This document shows positions 7,817 through 14,192 of a stretch of 15,962 nucleotides of DNA, one piece after another (the stretch's first letter is position 1; the number at the start of each line of letters is the position of its first letter). A model generated the notes under the pieces. That model ran no database searches. It was not told where the DNA came from and was given only the letters and a program-made list of their open reading frames with translations. The DNA is from Chrysochromulina parva. Its lineage: Eukaryota; Haptophyta; Prymnesiales; Chrysochromulinaceae. The position numbers were made by a program, and so were the translations under genes. The stretch is from assembly GCA_002887195.1 (NCBI GenBank), contig PJAB01001251.1:1-15962 (forward strand), written 5' to 3'.

Positions 7817-8428
7817 TCAGGACGGCGTAAACTGGATGGAGTCGATCGAGGCCTCGAGCACGGTGTTGCTGTAGAACTGGGTCGACAACGCGACCTCATA
7901 CTTCTGCAGGCCTTCTTTCCCATACGTCTTTTCTGCGATTTGCTGCATGTGCAGCGAGGAGAAAGTGCCACGTTCGTAGACGGCGCTGAAGTCCAGGGTC
8001 CACTCGGGCGGGTACAAGGTGCCGGTGCCGTTCACTTTGATTGGCACTGCTTTGAGGACGGTGGCGCTGGGCGAGATGTACATGCCATCGTTCACTGGTC
8101 GCTTGGACACGATCGCGAGGAAGAGGTCGTCTCCCCCCTCCTTTACACCCTTCATGCTGCTGCCGTCGAAGGAGATCGCAAAGGTCTCGGTGCAGATCAG
8201 ATATGCACCGATCCCGTCAGTAATGTGGACGTTGGAACCGTCGTTGGCAATGCGGTCTGTAGGCGCAGGCAGCGTAAGAAAGGAGATGCTCATCTTGCTG
8301 CCGACAGCCACGCCGAGCGACGCGGGAATGTTCGTGGTGGTGACCGTGCCCGAGAGGAGAACGCTCACGAAGGCGAGGTCCAGCCCGCGAGCGGCCGCGC
8401 ACGCTGGTTTGAGGGTAGGAGGCGGCAT
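7817..8428 (-). CDS. Unrecognised 203-aa protein
   Basis: The frame begins with ATG at 8428 (A at -3) and ends with two adjacent TGA codons. I do not recognise the family. Residues about 15-35 are hydrophobic (LDLAFVSVLLSGTVTTT) and could be a weak signal or anchor, or the first strand of a beta-rich domain. The body alternates hydrophobic and polar residues (SKMSISFLTLP, HITDGIGAYLICTETFAISF, DDLFLAIVSKRPV), which suggests a beta-sandwich or barrel fold, followed by a helix near KTYGKEGLQKYEVAL. There are few cysteines and no catalytic signature that I can name. The sequence is well-mixed, unlike the low-complexity neighbours, which supports a real globular protein. It is flanked by minus-strand genes on both sides with gaps of about 215 and 267 bp. 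Confidence 0.65.
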   Translation of the reverse strand: MPPPTLKPACAAARGLDLAFVSVLLSGTVTTTNIPASLGVAVGSKMSISFLTLPAPTDRIANDGSNVHITDGIGAYLICTETFAISFDGSSMKGVKEGGDDLFLAIVSKRPVNDGMYISPSATVLKAVPIKVNGTGTLYPPEWTLDFSAVYERGTFSSLHMQQIAEKTYGKEGLQKYEVALSTQFYSNTVLEASIDSIQFTPS

Positions 8429-8643
8429 GATACTTGGGGATTCCTCGTCGATCTGGGAGCGTGCTCGGTATCGTCAGGCTGTCGCGAACGGAAATGTTGT
8501 CTAACAGGACAATAGTAGCAAGGTGCGAGAATGGTTTTGACACTTGCTTGCTTGCTTAGAATTTTGTGTCCAAGTGAAGCTCCACACGCTCGCTCCACGC
8601 TCCTCGCACCAATGTGGACTTGATGGTAAAAACAAGGGTTAAC
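8429..8643. promoter_or_regulatory. Intergenic region upstream of the 203-aa gene
   Basis: These 215 bp should contain the promoter of the gene at 7817-8428 and the 3' end of the IQ/PH-like gene. A short (CTTG)3 microsatellite starts near 8543, with cacttg/caagtg inverted copies at 8541-8546 and 8571-8576. No TATA box or other named element is recognised. Confidence 0.3.
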
Positions 8644-10845
8644 TCATGGGATGGACTCTAAAGGACTCGGAACGGTCGACGTTGGACTGACCCGAACGGC
8701 CGATGGTGGACTGGTTCCCTTGCGCCGTTGGTACTCTCGGTCAAGCTCCGCGACCTTGGCATCCAACTGCCGCAGACGGGACGTGTCCTGCTGCTGTGCC
8801 ACCTGCGTCTTGAGCTTCTCGAGATGCTCGAAGCTGATCTCAGTTGACGCCCTCTGCAACGCCCTCGGGCGGTCATGTTCAGCGCTGTTCGCTGAGCCCC
8901 CAGGAATGCCGGCAAATACTCCCGCGCCAGTATCTTCCACTCTACTCGATGAGGGAACAAGAGTGGGAGTTCCGGGACGCATCGCCTTCATGATCGCCCT
9001 CGCCGGGCTCATCGGCCTCGCGACGACTCGTGTCGGCTCCACCTGCTCGGTGAGTGGACTGGCTAGGGCGTCGACATAAGGCGCCGCATGAGCAGTTTTC
9101 GCCCTTTGGAGCGTCGACGGGGTGAGCGCGGCGGCTGCCCCACGTAGGAGGCCACGCAGAGCTGGACGACCTGACTGGGTGGCGTGTACTTTTGGGCGAC
9201 CAGTCACCAAGAGCTCGGCTGCGTCGGCGAGGTGGCTGTCGCTGGCTGCGTCCAGTTCGGTAGCTATCGCCACCATCTCGTCGGCGTCAAGCGCCTGAAC
9301 CGCGAGCTGCTGCACCGCCGCAGCAGCAACTGCTGCTGCTGCCGCCCGCATCAATCGCTCATGCGATGCCCTGGCTGAGGCTGAGCGCTCTGCACCATCT
9401 GTTGCCTCCGAGCTCCGGGCACAAAGTGGCATGAGCGCCTCGACCCACGCAGAGAATGCGTCGGGGCTAGTTGCACGGAACTCATGCATTTGCATATCAG
9501 CTGTGACGGTAAAGGTCAGCAAGGCTTTTGAGATAGAGATGTACTGCATCGTGCTGAGCAGCACGGACTGGCTCTCCTTCTCTTGCCGTTCAGTGCTGAC
9601 GCCGTCGGGCTTGCATGGGTGCCATTCGAGAACCTCGCCGGTGGCGTCGAGACTCAGCACGTGCGGTTGCCACTTCTCGGAGTAGCCCAAACGTCCCGCG
9701 ATGCGCTTGCCGACGGGTTGCATCAGAGAGGCCCGCTTCTGCGATTCCTGTGCTTCTCGCTCGATTGAATCGCGCCGTTGCAGCTCCGTGTAGATCTTCG
9801 ATTCCGTGCTTCGCCGCGCCTCAATCAGGCGCTTATAGTCTGACGCGCGTTGTACTTGCATCGCCGCCTCCGTAGCTGCGAGATGCTCCGCCTCCTCCGC
9901 CTGCTGTCTTTCGAACCGTGCTATTTGCAGGCGGCGGAACGCCTGCTGCATGATGGCTGCAGCGATGTGCATGCCACGGGCGATGGCACGCTCGACAGCT
10001 GCTTGGTACTCAGTTTCGCACAGTGCAGCGATTCGTTGCTCTCGCATTTGCCTACGTAACTTCCGAGCGGCCATGCCACGCGCCCTATTCTGTATACAGG
10101 TGACACTCAGCTCACGCTGCCTTTGAGCTGCGGAAAGTTTTGCCCTGTGCAGGCGAAAGCACCGCTGGATTGTTGTCGTGGCACGTGTCTCACCCCGAGC
10201 GATGAGCAGTTGGAGCGCGTTCATGCGCTCCAGCTCGTGCAGCTCAAACAACGTCTCGAGCCGTGCTTGCCAACCGCGCCATGCGCTCTGCAGCTTAATG
10301 GCCGCTCGGCACTTGACTGCCAACCAATCGCGAAAGCACCGCTGGATTGCGCTCGCGGCACGCGTCTCACTACGAGCGATGAGAGAGTGGAGCGTCTTCA
10401 CGCGCCGCAGCCCGTGCAATTTGTCCAGCGCCTCGAGCCTTGCAACGAAATTGTGCCATGCCCGCTGCAGCCTCATGGCTGCTTGGCACTTGACTGCCAA
10501 CCGCCGGCGTCCAGCTGCTTGGATTACGAGTAACGCCTTGGTATACGCAGGGATGAACGCAAGCATGGTGAGTATCCATCGCCGCGGTTGTGGAACCTCG
10601 CCAATCGCCCAGCTGTTAAAGCGCCGAAGTAATCCTGCTGACTCTCGTAGTTCCGCTGGTGATTGAGGACGCAGCGTGTCGCTGCTTGAGCTGCTTCCGC
10701 CTGATGCAGTGTGACCAAAGCTCAGTCGGCGTTTTATAGGGTAAGATGGGCAAGATGTCGCCATCCCGTCACACTTTGCAGCCGCATTCAGGTGCTCACG
10801 AAGCTTGCCGAGCTCCGCCAAGTCGACTCTGCGTACGGTAGCCAT
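8644..10845 (-). CDS. IQ-motif protein with a PH-like domain
   Basis: This is a 733-residue protein with the first in-frame ATG at 10845; the frame continues 15 codons upstream without ATG. Residues about 104-310 hold several IQ-type helices: LLVIQAAGRRRLAVKC, AASAIQRCFRDWLAVKC, TTTIQRCFRLHRAKL, VTCIQNRARGMAARKL and AAIMQQAFRRLQIARF. These are the usual binding sites for calmodulin or EF-hand light chains. Part of the array is a 59-residue internal duplication. Residues about 379-476 look like a pleckstrin-homology fold (GYSEKWQPHVLSLDATGEVL, then FRATSPDAFSAW with W467 near the end as in PH domains). An Ala-rich region, a disordered Pro/Ser region and a short coiled coil (about 670-708) follow. 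It is probably a Ca2+/calmodulin-regulated, membrane- or cytoskeleton-associated adaptor. The IQ call is firm and the PH call is moderate. No motor domain is present. Confidence 0.8.
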   Translation of the reverse strand: MATVRRVDLAELGKLREHLNAAAKCDGMATSCPSYPIKRRLSFGHTASGGSSSSSDTLRPQSPAELRESAGLLRRFNSWAIGEVPQPRRWILTMLAFIPAYTKALLVIQAAGRRRLAVKCQAAMRLQRAWHNFVARLEALDKLHGLRRVKTLHSLIARSETRAASAIQRCFRDWLAVKCRAAIKLQSAWRGWQARLETLFELHELERMNALQLLIARGETRATTTIQRCFRLHRAKLSAAQRQRELSVTCIQNRARGMAARKLRRQMREQRIAALCETEYQAAVERAIARGMHIAAAIMQQAFRRLQIARFERQQAEEAEHLAATEAAMQVQRASDYKRLIEARRSTESKIYTELQRRDSIEREAQESQKRASLMQPVGKRIAGRLGYSEKWQPHVLSLDATGEVLEWHPCKPDGVSTERQEKESQSVLLSTMQYISISKALLTFTVTADMQMHEFRATSPDAFSAWVEALMPLCARSSEATDGAERSASARASHERLMRAAAAAVAAAAVQQLAVQALDADEMVAIATELDAASDSHLADAAELLVTGRPKVHATQSGRPALRGLLRGAAAALTPSTLQRAKTAHAAPYVDALASPLTEQVEPTRVVARPMSPARAIMKAMRPGTPTLVPSSSRVEDTGAGVFAGIPGGSANSAEHDRPRALQRASTEISFEHLEKLKTQVAQQQDTSRLRQLDAKVAELDREYQRRKGTSPPSAVRVSPTSTVPSPLESIP
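10154..10502 (-). repeat. 177-bp internal duplication in the IQ region
   Basis: The strings cgaaagcaccgctggattg (10154 and 10331) and ggcacttgactgccaacc (10308 and 10485) both recur at exactly 177 bp, i.e. 59 codons. Each unit encodes one IQRCFR helix plus a linker of the type LEALDKLHGL or LETLFELHEL. The conserved nucleotide blocks point to a fairly recent duplication or gene conversion. Confidence 0.8.
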
Positions 10846-11285
10846 GGATACCGTATGATACCGGCGGCACTCGAGGCTCCGAGTCTCCAAATCAGTATAC
10901 TGACATAAGGGGCGACACGTCGACGTTTGACGCGGGAATCCCTCTCCACTCTCTCAAGTGTGCTCTGTACCGGTCGGAGTGCGGGCATAGTGGCGCTTCC
11001 CTGAAGTGTGAAGTCTCTGGATCCTCGTCTCGCCCACTTCCATTTTTTACACCCCTTTAACACTTAACCCCGGGCGCACTTATTTTTTTATCTAGAAGCG
11101 GGGGACCTTCTCACATCTCACTCGACTATTCAGGCAATTACCTCACATCACGGGCCTTGATCCTTGAACAGATGAACACTGTGAATCCGCGCACCCTTAT
11201 GAGTAATGTGCCTAATCCCGCATCGCGCCACCCGACGTGACAGTCCGCACTGACAGTCTTCCAGACACGCCTCGGACCTCCAAGC
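10846..11285. promoter_or_regulatory. Intergenic region between SelU-like and IQ/PH-like genes
   Basis: These 440 bp hold the 3' end of the SelU-like gene (stop at 11286) and the promoter of the IQ/PH-like gene. There is a T-run (about 11082-11088, ttttttt), read as an A-run on the transcribed strand, and a locally AT-richer patch at about 11040-11100. No open frame here looks coding and no known element is recognised. Confidence 0.3.
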
Positions 11286-13439
11286 TCAGTTAAAGCTCTC
11301 AGGGACCGACTTGACATTAGATTCCAGATCGTCTGAGCGCGCGCGCGGCACCACTCGCCATTCCCGGACGGCCGCGAGCACCCTCGTCGCATCCGCTGCT
11401 CGGCCCGCCTCATCGCAGCTCACCTCGAGCACATGATGTCGCCGGCTGGAGCGGGCGTACTCGTCGTACAGGGCGTCGTAGTACTCGAGGGCGCTGTCCG
11501 CCACGGCTGCGTAGTCGCCCCGTGCGAGCTGCTCAAGCGCCGCTGCGGTCGCCGCGCCGCCGCGCCGCTTGCAAAGGCTCTCGATGGCCGACGCGAGCTC
11601 GGCAACAGTCGAGGCGCCCACGCTGGCCTTGCCGCCGGGCGCTTCGATGGCGCTCACGGCCGCGCTCACGGCCTCGGAGCCGCCGAGGGCCTTGGTGAAT
11701 GCCGCCGGTGCAGCGCCCTGGGTCGCATACATGGCAACGAGGTGCCGGACGCGCGCTGCTCGAGGCACGTTGAGGAGCACCAGAAGCTCGGGCGCTCGCA
11801 AGCAGCTGAAGAGCCGCGCAGGCACAAGGCATGAGCCAACATGGCGTCCTTCGTGCTCGACCCACAACGCACGCGATGCGTCTGCGCGCCGCCATGCGAG
11901 CGCCACAAGATTCTCGAACATCTCGTTGCTGGGCTGCGGCCGTACCTGGCCGACGCGCCCGAACGCGGATCCCATGTGCTCAGCAAGGCCCTCGAGGTCC
12001 AGCACCTGCTCACCCATGTCTTTGAGCGCGTGGAGCAAGGCCGTCTTGCCCGAGCCTGTGCGCCCGCCCAGCACGCAGAGCGGTGCGAGCGGGCGCTCGT
12101 GAGGGAGTGACTCGGAAAGGCTCGGCGTCGGGCACGGCAGGTTGTGGTGAGCGGGAGTGCCCTCGCCTCCCTTCCTGTTGCCCTCGCTATCATCCTCTCC
12201 AAGGCCGGCGTCGCCGCCGGCGTCCGCCTGTGATCCCGGCGCCCGTGCGAGCCGGTCCGCGAGCTCGGTCAGCCGTTGGGCCTCCTTGGAGCGCTTGGTG
12301 GACGGCTCAATGCAAGAGGCGAGCTCCAGTGCCGCCGCGGCCTCGGATGGCCGTCCAAGCGCCTCGAGCGCCTCTGCCCGCAGCTCGTGTAACTGCAGTA
12401 CGGTGCGCGCCTCACCCGCTGCGTGGCCCGCGAGCACCTGCACCGCCTGCAGCGCCTCATCGTAGCAGCGCAGCGCTCCGCCAAAATCGCGCTGCCGTGC
12501 GAGGCACACGCCGACCATCCAAAGGCAGTGAGAACGCCGCGGGTGTCCGCCAACTAGCGCGCAGGCGTAGGCATGCGCCGCCGCCTCCCAGTCGCCCGCG
12601 TCCTTTGCCGCCTTAGCACGCGTAAAGTACTCGCCGTACGTGATTGTCGCACTGCCACCACCACACTCAGAGCTGCCTAACGCCGTGCCAAACACGGTGA
12701 GAGCCGGAAGCAGCGAAGCCGTGGCCGAAGCCTTGGTGTCCTCTGTCGATGGTGCCGTGGCCGCCGCCGCAGCATCCACGACGAGCGCATCCATGCCGGG
12801 CGCACCCCCGGCCAGCGAGGCGGCAACCCGCACAGCCAACGTGCGCTTCCTTTCTGCGATGTCCTCAGGCTCCACAGCGGCCGCGAGGCTCTGCGAGTGC
12901 ATCAAGTTCTGCACCCAAGAGCGGAAGGCACGGTAACCGCCGTCGAGCGCCGATGCATCGTAGCCGCACAGATTGAGAAGCCAGCAGACAGACGACGAAC
13001 GCATCCCACCACGCCAGCAGTAGACGAGCACGACGCTGCCCGGTTGCGCGCCAAGATCCTGCACGCGCTGCACCATGGACGCAAGCTTCGGTCCGACAAG
13101 TGAGAGCCCAAGTTGGATGGCCGCAAATCGGCCGCTGTGCTTGTAAGAGAGCCCCACCTGGGCGCGCTCTGAGTCATCGAAGAGCGGCAAAGAGCTCGCG
13201 CCGGGCACATGACCACGAGCATACTCAGCAGGCGAGCGTACGTCAAGCAACAGCACGTGTGCTGGCTCTGGACCTGCTACTGGCGCAGCAGCCTCTACTG
13301 CGCCATTCAGTACTGTGGACTCGCTTCCAGGCACTTCAGAAGGTATGTCTGCGTAGACGCGGCGAAGAAACGTGCGCAGCGGCAGCTTGGGTGCCGCCGA
13401 AGTGGCGTTCGGTGCGACGCCAAGCGCCAGAGAGTCCAT
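11286..13439 (-). CDS. selU: tRNA 2-selenouridine synthase (SelU/MnmH)-like with TPR insertion
   Basis: This is a 717-residue protein starting at the ATG at 13439; the frame runs 30 codons further upstream without ATG. The first half is a SelU-type rhodanese domain: LLLDVRSPAEYARGHVPGA (about 63-81), LPLFDDSERAQVGLSYK, and the active-site loop Y-C141-W-R-G-G-M-R-S. The second half has a Walker A motif G458-G-R-T-G-S-G-K-T466, then GEQVLDLEGLAEHMGSAFG and PQPSNEMFEN, all diagnostic of SelU. Bacterial SelU is about 360 residues and replaces sulfur by selenium in 2-thiouridine at the tRNA wobble position, using selenophosphate, by way of a geranylated intermediate. Here about 265 extra residues separate the halves. 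Within them, about 266-400 hold three TPR-like helix pairs (AGDWEAAAHAYACAL, QRDFGGALRCYDEAL, LGRPSEAAAALELA), followed by an acidic linker. Catalytic Cys and P-loop are intact, so activity is expected. The localisation is unclear. The family call is strong; the role of the insert is unknown. Confidence 0.88.
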   Translation of the reverse strand: MDSLALGVAPNATSAAPKLPLRTFLRRVYADIPSEVPGSESTVLNGAVEAAAPVAGPEPAHVLLLDVRSPAEYARGHVPGASSLPLFDDSERAQVGLSYKHSGRFAAIQLGLSLVGPKLASMVQRVQDLGAQPGSVVLVYCWRGGMRSSSVCWLLNLCGYDASALDGGYRAFRSWVQNLMHSQSLAAAVEPEDIAERKRTLAVRVAASLAGGAPGMDALVVDAAAAATAPSTEDTKASATASLLPALTVFGTALGSSECGGGSATITYGEYFTRAKAAKDAGDWEAAAHAYACALVGGHPRRSHCLWMVGVCLARQRDFGGALRCYDEALQAVQVLAGHAAGEARTVLQLHELRAEALEALGRPSEAAAALELASCIEPSTKRSKEAQRLTELADRLARAPGSQADAGGDAGLGEDDSEGNRKGGEGTPAHHNLPCPTPSLSESLPHERPLAPLCVLGGRTGSGKTALLHALKDMGEQVLDLEGLAEHMGSAFGRVGQVRPQPSNEMFENLVALAWRRADASRALWVEHEGRHVGSCLVPARLFSCLRAPELLVLLNVPRAARVRHLVAMYATQGAAPAAFTKALGGSEAVSAAVSAIEAPGGKASVGASTVAELASAIESLCKRRGGAATAAALEQLARGDYAAVADSALEYYDALYDEYARSSRRHHVLEVSCDEAGRAADATRVLAAVREWRVVPRARSDDLESNVKSVPESFN

Positions 13440-14192
13440 CGACGCGTCGTCTCCGCAAGCGTTCAACACAACGCGAAACAAAACAACACCACGGCCCCCT
13501 CGCGATTTGCGCTCGCGCGAGCGCAGCACGGCGCCTGACGTGGCTTTTTTGTTGGGGGGTCCAGGGTGTTGGGGGGTCCAGGGGTCCTCGAGCTATGGAA
13601 AACAGCTGCAATCATGTGTAAAGAGAAAACTGAAAAGCTGCTCACCTAATCGCCGATCGTGTCTGAGGTGTCGCTGTGGGAGTTCCTGGGAGCCCTGGGT
13701 GTCGAATTACAACCTTAATCATGCGCATTGGCGTGTGAACAGCGCGTAACAAAACTCCGACATGCGACGGTACCGTTTCGCGTTTGTGGTTTGAGGATCA
13801 GAGTACAGAGATGAAGTTGAAGATCAGAGCCGGGAACGGGCCCGAGATTGTCGGCGGCATATGACGGGATCTGAAATCTCCGACGGTAGATCGGATGAGA
13901 GATGACCAGATGAGAGATGTCGCGGCTATGTCGCGGCAAGTGCGCGCAGCCCGCAGCGGCCAGCGGCCAGTCGACGCGGTGCCAACCTGCCATGAATATG
14001 CCATCTTCGATCTTGCCATGCCCATTTGATTCCGTACAGCTGTGACCTGGGTGGGTGGGTGACCGCTGGAGCGCCGGCTGTGTGGAGCGTGGAGGCGTCT
14101 GACTGTCTGTGGCCGCGTGGGGTTGCTCTCCGCGGTGTGTGGGCGTGTGGATGCAGTCAGGTGTATGGGCTCGGTGACACGGTGGGGGGGAG
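13440..14192. other. 753-bp intergenic region between the two right-hand genes
   Basis: It contains the promoter/5' leader of the SelU-like gene and the 3' region of the NMNAT/PARG fusion gene. Besides the G-rich tandem repeat, I see a near-duplicate agatgagagatg at about 13895-13920, atgtcgcggc twice near 13917-13938, three GGG runs spaced by single Ts near 14049, and a 7-base G run near 14184. Open frames here are shadows or extend from the overlapping gene and look non-coding. Confidence 0.4.
13551..13584 (+). promoter_or_regulatory. G-quadruplex-prone 17-bp tandem repeat upstream of selU-like gene
   Basis: A 16-bp block, gttggggggtccaggg, occurs at 13551-13566 and again at 13568-13583. 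The four G runs (6, 3, 6 and 4 Gs) are separated by loops of four bases each, an almost ideal intramolecular G-quadruplex pattern on the plus strand. It lies about 112-145 bp upstream of the ATG at 13439, in the likely promoter or 5' leader. A regulatory role is inferred only from position. Confidence 0.5.

Noticed and set aside
7817..7822. TGA codons as selenocysteine sites, suggested by the presence of a SelU-like gene
   Set aside because: At the stops I checked downstream, the frame past TGA closes within a few codons or meets a second TGA, and I saw no SECIS-like element. SelU concerns tRNA modification and does not imply selenoprotein genes here.
11286..13529. Starts at non-ATG codons (GTG or TTG) extending this and other genes upstream
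   Set aside because: In a eukaryotic nuclear gene the first in-frame ATG is far more likely. The upstream codons could be 5' leader or the end of an earlier exon, so I did not include them.
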